Source: Arthrobacter sp. JZ12
GTDB lineage: Bacteria; Actinomycetota; Actinomycetes; Actinomycetales; Micrococcaceae
Length of the DNA: 64,000 nucleotides
Direction of reading: 5' to 3'
NCBI RefSeq assembly: GCF_035189165.1
Contig: NZ_CP045246.1
Coordinates: forward strand, 1,922,001 to 1,986,000
The position numbers were made by a program, and so were the translations under genes. Within the stretch, counting starts at the first letter, position 1. The number at the start of each line of letters is the position of its first letter. Positions 1-8,414 of the stretch are shown here, in pieces. The notes under the pieces were generated by a model. It saw only the letters and a list, made by a program, of their open reading frames with translations, ran no database searches and was not told where the DNA came from.

Positions 1-263
1 AGCGTGCCTGAATTACCCCGCGCATCTTCCATTGCCGCCTGCCCGGCAGTCTTCAGGAGTTCGCCGAGATCAGGAGTGTCGAGGTGAGCCGCAGCCTGCG
101 CGGCTGCCCGGACCGTGAGATAGAGGTTGGTCCCGGTGTCGCCGTCGGCCACGGGAAAGATATTGATGGCATTCAGCCGATCGCTGTGGTTACCGAGGGA
201 CTCTTCAGCTTTGCTCAACCATCGCTTCATCGCAGCAGCGTTCGCGGTGATTTTAGTCTGCAA
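1..263 (-). CDS. DAK2 (DhaL-like) domain kinase, N-terminal part; gene runs off the window
   Basis: Only the N-terminal part is present. Read on the minus strand it contains INIFPVADGDTGTN, the DhaL/DAK2 nucleotide- and magnesium-binding motif of dihydroxyacetone-kinase-like and fatty-acid-kinase (YloV/FakA) proteins, followed by a Gly/Ala-rich helix region. Two starts are possible: TTG at 263, which overlaps the thiL stop by 11 bp and restores the full first helix seen in YloV-type proteins, or ATG at 230. Neither has a strong ribosome binding site. It lies directly downstream of thiL, as in other Micrococcaceae. Whether it acts on fatty acids or a dihydroxyacetone-like substrate cannot be told from this fragment. 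Confidence 0.8.
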   Translation of the reverse strand, partial: MQTKITANAAAMKRWLSKAEESLGNHSDRLNAINIFPVADGDTGTNLYLTVRAAAQAAAHLDTPDLGELLKTAGQAAMEDARGNSGT

Positions 264-1257
264 AGTGATCCCATCCCAGGTTGGCTGGAGACTGTGACCC
301 GACGGTCACTTCGGCGGGCCCGGCCTCTACCGAGCCTACCGTAGTGAAGCCTGTCACCGGCATAACAGTTGGATTAACCGTTGCCAGCAGTCCGTGGTCC
401 TCTCCCCCGCCGAGCACCCAATCCATCGGATCCGTGCGCAGGAGTTCCGCCGCCGGGCGAAGCGGTTCCGCCAACCGCTTCAGTGCCGCTTGATCCAGGT
501 CGATGTGGACGGAACTGGCCAGCGCGAGTCGCTGAGCGTCCTTCACCAGTCCGTCCGAAATATCCAACATGGCACTGACGCCGGCGAGTGCTGCCATAGG
601 CCCCGCCTGCAACGGTGGGCGCGGGCGGCACTGCCGCTCGACAACGACCGCCAGCTCCGCCGGCAACGTCTGCTGCTGATGATCCGATTCCAGGAGGGCG
701 AGCCCTGCGGCGGCCCAACCCACCGTCCCTGCAAGCACGACGAAGTCGCCCGGCCGTGCGCCGGAACGAAGGATAGGCGCGCGGCCCTCCAGGGACCCAG
801 TCACAGCAGCGGTTACGGAGATCTCGGTCCCGGTTCCGAGGTCTCCGCCGGCCACAGCGCAGCCTTCCGCGCCGAGCTCGCGAATGGCCGCCGACAGCCC
901 GTCAGCGAGATCCTCCACCCACTCGACCTCGGTGATGCCGGGAAGGGTGAGGCTCACCACGAGCGAGGTGGCTCTGGCGCCCATCGCGTTGATATCGCTG
1001 AGATTCTGTGCGGCCGCTTTCCAACCGACGTCGAAACCGGTGGTGCGGTATCCATTGGGCCACCGCAGTCTGAAATCGAGATCCTGCACCTGGGTATCGA
1101 TCGACACCACTACGCGGCCATCCGGAGCAGCAAGGATAGCGGCGTCATCTCCCGGACCGAGAATCACGGTATCCCGGGACGCCGGTCCGGATCTGAGGCG
1201 CGGGATAACCCGCTCAAGGAGCGCGGATTCGCTCAACTGGGCGACGGTGAGTGGCAT
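253..1257 (-). CDS. thiL: Thiamine-monophosphate kinase ThiL
   Basis: ThiL phosphorylates thiamine monophosphate to thiamine diphosphate with ATP, the last step of cofactor synthesis. The protein has the AIR-synthase-like fold signatures of the family: GPGDDAAIL near residue 35, VSIDTQVQDLDFR, the DINAMGARA segment, GGDLGTGTEISVTAAVTG and the C-terminal ISDGL and GGGEDHGLLAT motifs. The start is placed at ATG 1257 (MPLTVAQLSE) because GGTGGA lies just upstream; an in-frame extension to 1296 has no support. Length of 334 residues is normal. It is followed by the DAK2 gene and, unlike in related genomes, is separated from ddl by about 9 kb of other genes. Confidence 0.95.
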   Translation of the reverse strand: MPLTVAQLSESALLERVIPRLRSGPASRDTVILGPGDDAAILAAPDGRVVVSIDTQVQDLDFRLRWPNGYRTTGFDVGWKAAAQNLSDINAMGARATSLVVSLTLPGITEVEWVEDLADGLSAAIRELGAEGCAVAGGDLGTGTEISVTAAVTGSLEGRAPILRSGARPGDFVVLAGTVGWAAAGLALLESDHQQQTLPAELAVVVERQCRPRPPLQAGPMAALAGVSAMLDISDGLVKDAQRLALASSVHIDLDQAALKRLAEPLRPAAELLRTDPMDWVLGGGEDHGLLATVNPTVMPVTGFTTVGSVEAGPAEVTVGSQSPANLGWDHFAD

Positions 1258-1330
1258 GCTTCCACCGTACTTGGCGCTGCCGACAACCCGGCCCAAGGTT
1301 GTGGAGAACGCATCGCACGAACGGCGCAGG

Positions 1331-1996
1331 TCAGGGATGGCGCCGCCGTCGTACCCGCCGAATGATCAGCCAGCCGACGAAGGCGGCCAGGGCTACGTAG
1401 AGCACAACGTCGAGATACTGGGAGTAGCGGTCCACCAGGTGGTACTGGGTTCCGAGGAGAAACCCGAACCCCACAAGCAACAGGTTCCACAGCAGGCTGC
1501 CGGCCACCGTGAAAACCGTGAAGGTGCCAAGCGGCATGTGTTCGGCTCCTGCGGGCAGGGAGATGAGGCTCCGAACTCCGGGGATGAGACGCCCGAAGAA
1601 CACGGCCGCCCGTCCGTGCCGCTCGAACCAGCGGGCTGAACGCTCGAAGTCCTCGCGGTCCACCAGCGGCAGCTTTGACAGGACGTTCACCACCCGCTCC
1701 TCGCCGAGGCGTGCCCCCAGCCCGTACAACAGCACGGCGCCGAGGTAGCTGGCGAGCGTGGCGAGCGCCAGAACCAGCAGTACCTGCATACGGCCCTGCT
1801 GCGCCAGGAAGCCCGCGAGGGGCAGGACAACCTCACTCGGAATCGGCGGAAACACGGTTTCGAGGAACACCAGGACACCGACGCCGGGCTCACCGAGCGC
1901 GCTCATGACGTCGGTGATCCACCCGGTCAGTCCGGACGGATCCTGTCCTGCACCCTGACTGCCCTGCGCGGCGCGATGAAGCACGCTACCCACCAA
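1331..1996 (-). CDS. DedA family membrane protein
   Basis: A small integral membrane protein of the DedA/SNARE-associated (VTT) family, thought to act in lipid flipping and envelope homeostasis. The family hallmarks are clear: FLETVFPPIPSEVVLPLAGF in the N-terminal half, and FFGRLIPGVRSLISLPAGAEHM in the middle with the conserved Arg and Gly-Pro/Pro-Gly residues. About five hydrophobic segments are visible and the C-terminus is Arg-rich (RRVRRRRHP). The start is uncertain: TTG 1996 overlaps the stop of the upstream LCP gene by 11 bp, and ATG 1906 would remove part of the first helix. Translational coupling to the LCP gene is likely. Confidence 0.88.
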   Translation of the reverse strand: MVGSVLHRAAQGSQGAGQDPSGLTGWITDVMSALGEPGVGVLVFLETVFPPIPSEVVLPLAGFLAQQGRMQVLLVLALATLASYLGAVLLYGLGARLGEERVVNVLSKLPLVDREDFERSARWFERHGRAAVFFGRLIPGVRSLISLPAGAEHMPLGTFTVFTVAGSLLWNLLLVGFGFLLGTQYHLVDRYSQYLDVVLYVALAAFVGWLIIRRVRRRRHP

Positions 1997-3023
1997 CGCC
2001 GGTCGACGACACGTAATCGCGCAAGGACCCCTGATCCAGGGCCCGGGCGATCTCTGCCAGTGCGGCGTCGTCCTTCACCACGATGGACTGTCCGTCCGGA
2101 GCCGTGCCCACGCCGAGGTTGGGCAGCGTGAAGAACTGAACGTCGTCTGCCCGGACCTGCCACATGCCCAGGGCGGGTGATCCCAGCGTTACTGCTCCGA
2201 AGTCCTCATCCACGCTCAGGTAGGGCGACATGTCCCAGACCACCCGGGCCAGCTTCACCGGATTAGCGAGAGTCTGGGCGCTGAGCAGTTCGGACATGAT
2301 GCCCTTGATGAAGAGCTGCTGGTTCTGCACCCGCTGGTAGTCGCCGTCACTGAAGGCATAACGTTCGCGGACGAACTTCAGGGCAGAGTCGCCGTCGAGC
2401 GTAATCGGGCCCTGCTCGAAGTACTCGCCGCTGCTGCCTTCCGACTGGAACGCTCCGGGATTGTCCACCGTCACGCCGCCGAGCGCGTCCGTCAGGCCCT
2501 TGAAGCCCTCGAAGTCCACAATCGCCACGTGGTCAATCGGCTCGTCGAGCATGGTTTCCACGGTCTGGACGACCAGCGGCATCCCCCCGAGGGACATTGC
2601 GGCGTTGATCTTCTGCTCGCCGTGGCCGGGAATCTCGGTCCACGTATCGCGCATGATGGACATGACGTACACGTTGTCCCGGTCCGCCGGAAGGTGCAGC
2701 AGCATCATGGTGTCGAAGCGGGAGTCCTCCGGGGCGTCCGAGCCCGTGCCTTCGGCCGCGCGGGCGTCGCTTCCCAGCAGCAGGATATTTCGGGCTCCCT
2801 CAGCGGCCGCCGAACGTTCAGGGCGAACTGACTGGTCCGGGAAGGCCGGGTCGATGGTGGAGGTTCTTGCGTCGAAGGCGACGGCGAGCGCGATGACGAA
2901 CCCGCCGACCAGCACCGCTACCGTGGCGAACAGCGTAAGCAGGACCACCGCCGTCGTTCTCAGTGGGCGTCTTCTCCTGGCCGGCCGCGGCGGTTCATCG
3001 GCGGGATAGTACTGGGTAGTCAA
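1986..3023 (-). CDS. LytR-CpsA-Psr (LCP) family cell-wall glycopolymer transferase
   Basis: LCP proteins attach teichoic-acid-like or arabinogalactan-type polymers to peptidoglycan outside the membrane. After a short Arg-rich cytoplasmic tail there is one membrane segment (TAVVLLTLFATVAVLVGGFVIALAV, split here only by eye), then the LCP domain with ILLLGSDAR, DTMMLLHLPADRDNVYVMSIMRDTW, INAAMSLGG, HVAIVDFEGF, LGGVTVDNP and the catalytic-arginine region FVRERYAFSDGDYQRVQNQQ. TTG 3023 is chosen because AGGGAG sits 7 nt upstream; a 53-residue in-frame extension to 3182 has no site. It is divergent from the MFS gene. Confidence 0.9.
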   Translation of the reverse strand: MTTQYYPADEPPRPARRRRPLRTTAVVLLTLFATVAVLVGGFVIALAVAFDARTSTIDPAFPDQSVRPERSAAAEGARNILLLGSDARAAEGTGSDAPEDSRFDTMMLLHLPADRDNVYVMSIMRDTWTEIPGHGEQKINAAMSLGGMPLVVQTVETMLDEPIDHVAIVDFEGFKGLTDALGGVTVDNPGAFQSEGSSGEYFEQGPITLDGDSALKFVRERYAFSDGDYQRVQNQQLFIKGIMSELLSAQTLANPVKLARVVWDMSPYLSVDEDFGAVTLGSPALGMWQVRADDVQFFTLPNLGVGTAPDGQSIVVKDDAALAEIARALDQGSLRDYVSSTGVGG

Positions 3024-3147
3024 GCGAAATCTCCCTGCTGGATGGACACTGTGCCATGGTAGCGAGGGCAGATGTGAGTCGGCTGGGATGCGGGACGGGC
3101 CCGTCTCACCCCTTGAGTTCCCCCAATCACTGTGGGACTGTTCCCTC

Positions 3148-4395
3148 ATGGCTCGCGACTTCGTCCAGGCTGAACCCACCAAGGCGCCGCTCGGTTCTCC
3201 CTACTGGAAGCTGTGGACGTCTTCCGGCCTGTCAAATCTTGCCGACGGCGTATTCAAGATCGCGCTGCCCCTGCTGGCCATCCAGTACACGCAGTCTCCG
3301 AGCCTCATCGCCGGCCTCGCTTTCGTGGCCACACTGCCATGGCTGCTCTTCGCCCTGACGGCGGGTGCACTGGCGGACCGGCTGGACCGGCGCCGCCTCA
3401 TGCTCATCGCCAACCTCACCCGTGCTGCGCTGCCCGCACTGCTGGTGGGCGTCATCCTCCTAAACCTCGAATCGATCTGGGCGCTCTATGTTGTCGCCCT
3501 TCTGGTCGGACTTGCCGAGACCCTGTATGACACGTCCGCGCAGTCGATCATGCCGCAACTGGTGCACCGGGATCAGCTCTCCCGCGCGAATGGCAGGCTC
3601 TACGCCGTCGAGCTCACCACCAACCAGTTCATCGGTCCGCCGTTGGGAGGGCTGCTGCTCGCAGCCGGCGTGATTGCCGGGTTCCTCGTCCCGGCCGCGC
3701 TGTGGCTCGCCGCCGTCGGAGCCCTGTTCCTGGTCGGCGGAAAGTTCCGCATCGAGCGGGAGCAGAAGACAACCCTGCGCTACGACATCGCGGAAGGACT
3801 GCGCTTCCTCTGGAATCAGAAGATTCTCCGCACGCTTGCCGTCATGACCGGTACCTTCAACTTCGCTGCCAGCGCAGCCTTCGCACTATTTGTGCTCTTC
3901 GCTGTCGGCCCGACGTCGGCCATGCGACTTTCGGACGTGGGTTTCGGGATCCTGTTGACGGCCTCCGCGGCGGGTTCCTTCATCGGTTCATTCCTTGCGG
4001 AATGGGCCGAGCGATTCTTCGGTCGCTCGAGGCTGCTCGCGCTGACAATCGTCGGCGGCTCCCTCTTCGTTGGTGCGCCGGCGCTGAGCGACAACCCGTA
4101 TGTCCTCGGAGCGCTCTTCTTCGTGGGCGGAATTCTCATCATGCTGTGGAACGTCATCACCGTGTCGCTGCGTCAACGCATCGCGCCCGACCGGTTGCTG
4201 GGGCGGGTCAACAGCGCGTACCGGCTGCTGGCCTGGGGCACCATGCCCCTCGGTGCGGCGGCCGGCGGTCTTCTTGCGCACTGGTTCGGCCTGCAGGTCA
4301 TGTTCGCAATCATGGGCCTCCTTACCCTCGCGCTGCTTGCCCTCATGCCTATCCTCACCGACAGGGCAATTGACGCGGCCGACGCCGGATCCTGA
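3148..4395 (+). CDS. MFS transporter (MFS_3 / EntS-like)
   Basis: A major-facilitator permease of 415 residues with about twelve hydrophobic segments. It resembles the MFS_3 group that includes enterobactin exporter EntS. The cytoplasmic loop 2 motif is present as GALADRLDRRRLM, and a second copy of the loop appears as QRIAPDRLLGRVNSAYRLLAWG, typical of this subfamily. The start ATG 3148 (MARDFVQAEP) is preferred; the frame stays open to 3088 but that part looks non-coding. No Shine-Dalgarno is visible, so a leaderless mRNA is possible. The cargo cannot be inferred; no siderophore genes are nearby. Confidence 0.88.
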   Translation: MARDFVQAEPTKAPLGSPYWKLWTSSGLSNLADGVFKIALPLLAIQYTQSPSLIAGLAFVATLPWLLFALTAGALADRLDRRRLMLIANLTRAALPALLVGVILLNLESIWALYVVALLVGLAETLYDTSAQSIMPQLVHRDQLSRANGRLYAVELTTNQFIGPPLGGLLLAAGVIAGFLVPAALWLAAVGALFLVGGKFRIEREQKTTLRYDIAEGLRFLWNQKILRTLAVMTGTFNFAASAAFALFVLFAVGPTSAMRLSDVGFGILLTASAAGSFIGSFLAEWAERFFGRSRLLALTIVGGSLFVGAPALSDNPYVLGALFFVGGILIMLWNVITVSLRQRIAPDRLLGRVNSAYRLLAWGTMPLGAAAGGLLAHWFGLQVMFAIMGLLTLALLALMPILTDRAIDAADAGS

Positions 4396-4426
4396 CTGAG
4401 CGGGTGAGCTCGCCCCGGTCGTGCAC

Positions 4427-4450
4427 GGGCTGGGGGCCCTGTTCCAGCCC
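4427..4450 (+). terminator. Weak hairpin between MFS and kinase genes
   Basis: GGGCTGG (4427-4433) pairs with CCAGCCC (4444-4450) around a 10-nt loop, 30 nt after the MFS stop. There is no U-run, so this is only a possible terminator. Confidence 0.3.
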
Positions 4451-4507
4451 GCGATTCCGTGATGGCATGGGGAACGCCGGACCAGGAGCAAAGCCAGGAG
4501 GAGATGC

Positions 4508-5437
4508 GTGGGCAGGGTTGTTGTGGTCGGTCAGGTCGCGCGGGACCTCGTGCTTCAGATCGACCGAATGCCGGACGAAGGCGGTTCCACCCCAGTGCTG
4601 AACCGACGGGAGCTGCTGGGTGGGAAAGGCGCCAACCAGGCTGTGGCGTGCGTGCAATTAGGCGCGGACGTCGAGCTGATCGGCGTCGTCGGCGAAGACT
4701 ACGCGGGCCAGGAAGTACTGCGGGAGGCTGCTGCCAACGGAATCGGGATTGACGGTGTAGTGCGGCGAAGCGGAGCCCCCACCGCGCTGCTGGTTGACGT
4801 CGTCGAACCGCACGGCGTACGTCGGCTGCTCGAAGATGTCGATGACCGCGTGCTGCTTTCGGAGCAGGACATCCGTCACAGTGAGGCGCGGTTGAAGAGC
4901 GCGGCTGCCGTCCTGGTGCAGCTGCAACAGCCGCAGGCTGCGCTGCTTGCCGCCCTCGATGCGGCCGCAGCCGGAGCGGCGTTGGTGGTGGCCGACGGCG
5001 CGCCCTCCGACGAGGACACGCGCCGGCAGGTCCTCGACCATGCCGACGTGGTACGTGCCGACGCTGCCGAGACCGAAGCGCTCGTAGGCTGGCAACCGCA
5101 GGACCTGGACCAGACAATCGACGCCGCCAGGACCCTGCTGGCCGAAGGACCCGACATTGTGGCCCTGGCCGTCCCGACGGGCGGGAACGTGGTGGCCTGG
5201 CACGAGGGACACGTGGAACTGCCGTTCCTTGAAGAGGACGAGGTGGACCCCACCGGCGCCGGGGACGCCTTCATTGCCGCTTTGACCGTCGCGCTGCTCG
5301 AGGGCGAAGAACCTGTTGCCGCTGCATGGTGGGCCGCCGTAGCAGCCTCGCGTGTCGTGACCACCATTGGGGGGCGGCCGGACCTCAGCCTTTCTTCGGT
5401 GCGCGAACAAGCCCACCAGGCACGGAAGGACAGCTGA
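4508..5437 (+). CDS. PfkB family carbohydrate kinase (ribokinase-like)
   Basis: A 309-residue sugar kinase of the ribokinase/PfkB family. Signature 1 is seen as LLGGKGANQAVACVQLGADVELIGVVGED and signature 2 as DPTGAGDAFIAAL with the catalytic Asp in GAGD. The start is GTG 4508, preceded by AGGAGG. The substrate is not certain; the GGKGANQA element is typical of ribokinases. It ends 54 bp before the GH65 gene, on the same strand, so it may phosphorylate a monosaccharide released in the same pathway, but the GH65 gene has its own promoter. Confidence 0.88.
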   Translation: MGRVVVVGQVARDLVLQIDRMPDEGGSTPVLNRRELLGGKGANQAVACVQLGADVELIGVVGEDYAGQEVLREAAANGIGIDGVVRRSGAPTALLVDVVEPHGVRRLLEDVDDRVLLSEQDIRHSEARLKSAAAVLVQLQQPQAALLAALDAAAAGAALVVADGAPSDEDTRRQVLDHADVVRADAAETEALVGWQPQDLDQTIDAARTLLAEGPDIVALAVPTGGNVVAWHEGHVELPFLEEDEVDPTGAGDAFIAALTVALLEGEEPVAAAWWAAVAASRVVTTIGGRPDLSLSSVREQAHQARKDS

Positions 5438-5479
5438 ACGCACCATCCAGCCCGTCCCACTAGCCGGAATCCGCAGGGC

Positions 5480-5485
5480 TAGCAT
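5480..5485 (+). promoter_or_regulatory. -10 box for a leaderless GH65 mRNA
   Basis: TAGCAT ends 6 nt before the ATG of the GH65 gene. No ribosome binding site lies between, so transcription probably starts at the initiation codon. Confidence 0.5.
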
Positions 5486-5491
5486 GGTCCA

Positions 5492-7831
5492 ATGCCGGAT
5501 TTCTCGAGCGAGGCGCACCTCTGGAGCGTGAGGGAGGATGGTTTCGACGCCGAAGGCGCGGGCGTGAGCGAGACGCTGTTTGCTCTGGCCAACGGCTACG
5601 TCGGGACACGGGGCACCCTCGACGAAAGGGAGCCCAACGCGTCCCCGGGAACGTTCCTGTCAGGCGTGTTCGAGTACCATCCGCTCTCCTATCCGGAGGA
5701 CGGGTACGGTCACCCCGAGCAGGGACAGGCGATCATTGGGGTAGCTGACGGCACAGTCATCGAACTTGAGATCGACGGCAGGCCGGTAAACCTGGAGAAC
5801 ACCCCGCAGAAACGGCATGAGCGGATCCTCGACCTCCGCGCAGGTACCCTGCAGCGGGAGGTCCACTGGTCGGAAGCCGGCCCGGGGAGCATAAGGGTGA
5901 AGTCCACCCGAATGGTGTCTCTGAGCAGGCGCTCAATCACCGTGATCCGCTACACAGTCACTGCAGTGGATCGTTCCGCGCGTGTGGTGGTCCGTTCGCC
6001 GCTTGAAGTCAACCGGACTGCATTACAGGTGAACAATTCAGATCCGAGGGTAGGCGCCGCCCTACGGGAACCCTTCCGTCCCTGTCTGAATGAGGAGCAG
6101 GCAACGGGGGGCCTACTGGTACACCGAACCAGGGGCAGCGGCATCTGTGTAGCTGCCGTCGTGGACCATGACGTGGACATGCCCGACGGCGGGAACATCT
6201 CAAGCGCCTGTGGGCACGACGATGTCCTGACCACTGTGGTCGTTGATCTGGCTCCCGGTGAACAGCTCACGCTGGTGAAGTACCTTTCACACGCACATTC
6301 CAGGCAGGATCCTCCCGCCGTAGTCGCAGCGGAAGTGCGCGGTGCACTGGCTGAAGCGCGAGCCGTGGGTTGGGCCGGTCTCCTGCGCGAGCAGCAGGAG
6401 ATCCTTGACCGGTTCTGGGCGGATGCGGATGTACAGATCGACGGCGACCCCGAACTGCAGCTTGCCCTACGCTTCGATCTTTTCCAGCTCCTGCAGGCCT
6501 CCGCCTGTCTGGAAGGCGCGCCCATCGGCGCCAAAGGTCTCACGGGTGCCGGCTACAGTGGACACACCTTCTGGGACATTGAAGGATTCTTGGCTCCGGC
6601 GTTGACCCTGCTGCAACCGGAGAGTGCGGCACAGCTGCTGCGCTGGCGCGCCTCGACTTTGGATGGAGCGGGAAGACGTTCGGAAATCCTCGGATTGAAG
6701 GGGGCTGCTTTTCCCTGGCGGACCATCGACGGGCATGAAGCCTCGGCCTACTGGCCGGCCAGCACCGCTGCGGTGCACCTCAACGCGGATATTGCGCGCG
6801 CATTTTTCCATTTCGCGGAGGCCACGGGCATCCCCCTCCCGGAGATCTCAGGAACAGATGTCCTGGTTGGCACGGCACGGATGTGGGCATCCATTATCCA
6901 CGAGGACGACGACGGCCGAGCCCACCTTTTCGGGGTGACAGGCCCAGACGAATACACCGGTGTGGTCGATGACAATGTCTTCACCAACCTCTCCGCGCAG
7001 CATAATCTGCGGACGGCCGCCGAGGCCTGCGAGCGGCATCAACCTGAAGCCGACCGTCTCGGAGTGACTGCCTCCGAGATCAGCACCTGGCGCTCCATCG
7101 CTGATTCGTTCTACGTCCCCTACGACACGGTGAGACAGGTCCACCCTGCCAACGAGGGATTCACAACGTACCGGGAGTGGGACTTCGACGGGCGCCGCGA
7201 CCTGTATCCCATCCAGGAACACGCACACTACGCAAAGATCTACCGACGGCAGGTAGTGAAGCAGGCAGACCTGGTGCTCGCACTCTGGTGGTTCCCCGGA
7301 AGCTTCACGGCCGAGGAGGCCGTGAGGAACCTCGATTACTACGAGCAGCGGACGGTGCGGGATTCCTCCCTGTCTGCCGCGGTGCAGGCAGTAGTGTGCG
7401 CGAGGGCGGGCCACTTGAGCCTCGCCCTCGCCTACCTCCGCGAGGCCGCCCTCAGCGACCTGCGGAATGTCAATGGCGACACCCATCGTGGCGCCCATCT
7501 CGCCGCCCTCGCCGGCGCCTGGCTGGCACTCGCGAGCGGTTTCGGCGGCCTCGCGATCGACGGCGGTCGGCTCTCGCTCGCTCCGCGCCTGCCCACCGAG
7601 CTGGGCCGGGTGGCCTTCCGCCTGCGCTGGCGCGGACGCCGCGTAAGCGTCGAGATCCGAGGAACAGAGACCACGCTTCGTCTGGTTGACGGCACAGAAC
7701 CGATCACCGTCGTCGTCGACGGGAATTCGCTGGAACTGATCCCGAACGAGCCCCTTCATGTTCCGCTCGCGGAGGTGCTTCCGTCCGGAACCCCTCCGCG
7801 GCAGCCGCCGGGGCGCGAACCGCGGGTGTGA
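5492..7831 (+). CDS. Glycoside hydrolase family 65 protein (disaccharide phosphorylase)
   Basis: GH65 enzymes phosphorolyse alpha-linked disaccharides such as maltose, trehalose, kojibiose or nigerose to beta-glucose-1-phosphate plus a sugar. The 779-residue protein has the N-terminal beta-sandwich (FALANGYVGTRG near residue 30), an (alpha/alpha)6 barrel and a C-terminal beta cap. The general-acid motif GVTGPDEY is present; its Glu is residue 487. Further family motifs are KGAAFPWRT, YREWDFDG, VVKQADLVLALW and TVRDSSLSAAVQA. No beta-phosphoglucomutase gene is adjacent, which is unusual for this family. The exact disaccharide cannot be assigned. An aldose epimerase and a LacI regulator lie downstream. 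Confidence 0.9.
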   Translation: MPDFSSEAHLWSVREDGFDAEGAGVSETLFALANGYVGTRGTLDEREPNASPGTFLSGVFEYHPLSYPEDGYGHPEQGQAIIGVADGTVIELEIDGRPVNLENTPQKRHERILDLRAGTLQREVHWSEAGPGSIRVKSTRMVSLSRRSITVIRYTVTAVDRSARVVVRSPLEVNRTALQVNNSDPRVGAALREPFRPCLNEEQATGGLLVHRTRGSGICVAAVVDHDVDMPDGGNISSACGHDDVLTTVVVDLAPGEQLTLVKYLSHAHSRQDPPAVVAAEVRGALAEARAVGWAGLLREQQEILDRFWADADVQIDGDPELQLALRFDLFQLLQASACLEGAPIGAKGLTGAGYSGHTFWDIEGFLAPALTLLQPESAAQLLRWRASTLDGAGRRSEILGLKGAAFPWRTIDGHEASAYWPASTAAVHLNADIARAFFHFAEATGIPLPEISGTDVLVGTARMWASIIHEDDDGRAHLFGVTGPDEYTGVVDDNVFTNLSAQHNLRTAAEACERHQPEADRLGVTASEISTWRSIADSFYVPYDTVRQVHPANEGFTTYREWDFDGRRDLYPIQEHAHYAKIYRRQVVKQADLVLALWWFPGSFTAEEAVRNLDYYEQRTVRDSSLSAAVQAVVCARAGHLSLALAYLREAALSDLRNVNGDTHRGAHLAALAGAWLALASGFGGLAIDGGRLSLAPRLPTELGRVAFRLRWRGRRVSVEIRGTETTLRLVDGTEPITVVVDGNSLELIPNEPLHVPLAEVLPSGTPPRQPPGREPRV

Positions 7832-7871
7832 CGGCCGTTACGCGTGCTCAGGAGGGCGGGACCAGCCCCGC

Positions 7872-7877
7872 TAGGCT
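7872..7877 (+). promoter_or_regulatory. -10 box for a leaderless DUF3515 mRNA
   Basis: TAGGCT ends 6 nt before ATG 7884 with no Shine-Dalgarno sequence between them. Confidence 0.5.
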
Positions 7878-7883
7878 GGACGC

Positions 7884-8375
7884 ATGCGTAGAGATTCCCG
7901 GGCTGCGGCTCGCGCCGCCGTCGTCGGCACCTTGCTGATGGCGACGCTGGCCGCCTGCTCCCCTGTCGTCGACGTCGATGCGGCACCGGACGCTGCCAAC
8001 CCGGCCTGTGCCGAGGTCATGGTCGCGCTGCCCAAGCAGGTGGCAGAGAACGATCTGCGCGAAACCAACAGCCAGGCCACCGCGGCATGGGGCGAACCAT
8101 CCAAGGTGGTCCTCCGGTGCGGGGTGCAGGTTCCCGGTCCCACGACCGACTCCTGCGCATCAGTCAACGAAATTGACTGGATCATCCGGGAAACCGAGGG
8201 AAGCGAAACGTGGATTGCCACGACCTACGGCCGGAACCCCGCCGTGGAGGTGCTTTTCGACCCCAATGTGGTTGCTTCCAGCACGGTCCTGGTTGATCTG
8301 GGCGGCGCGGTCTCTCAGGTGGAGCAGTCCGAGGAATGTCTGGATCTGAACGACACGCTTGACTTGCCCTCGTAA
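7884..8375 (+). CDS. DUF3515 family lipoprotein
   Basis: A 163-residue protein matching the actinobacterial DUF3515 family. It opens with basic residues, a hydrophobic stretch and the lipobox LAAC (Cys25), so it should be an anchored extracytoplasmic protein. The body keeps the family pattern: a Cys in NPACAEVMVALP, the AWGEP...VVLRCGV segment, DWIIRE, TYGRNPAVEV and a final Cys in EECLD. The function is unknown. In related genomes this gene sits between ddl and thiL on the same strand; here it is on the opposite strand, 2.5 kb from ddl, which suggests local inversion. Confidence 0.85.
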   Translation: MRRDSRAAARAAVVGTLLMATLAACSPVVDVDAAPDAANPACAEVMVALPKQVAENDLRETNSQATAAWGEPSKVVLRCGVQVPGPTTDSCASVNEIDWIIRETEGSETWIATTYGRNPAVEVLFDPNVVASSTVLVDLGGAVSQVEQSEECLDLNDTLDLPS

Positions 8376-8400
8376 ACCGGATGTGACCGTCAACACGCCC

Positions 8401-8406
8401 TAGACT
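8401..8406 (+). promoter_or_regulatory. -10 box upstream of the aldose epimerase
   Basis: TAGACT lies 8 nt before ATG 8415. The spacer is G-rich but has no good Shine-Dalgarno, fitting a leaderless or near-leaderless start. Confidence 0.45.
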
Positions 8407-8414
8407 TGGGCGGG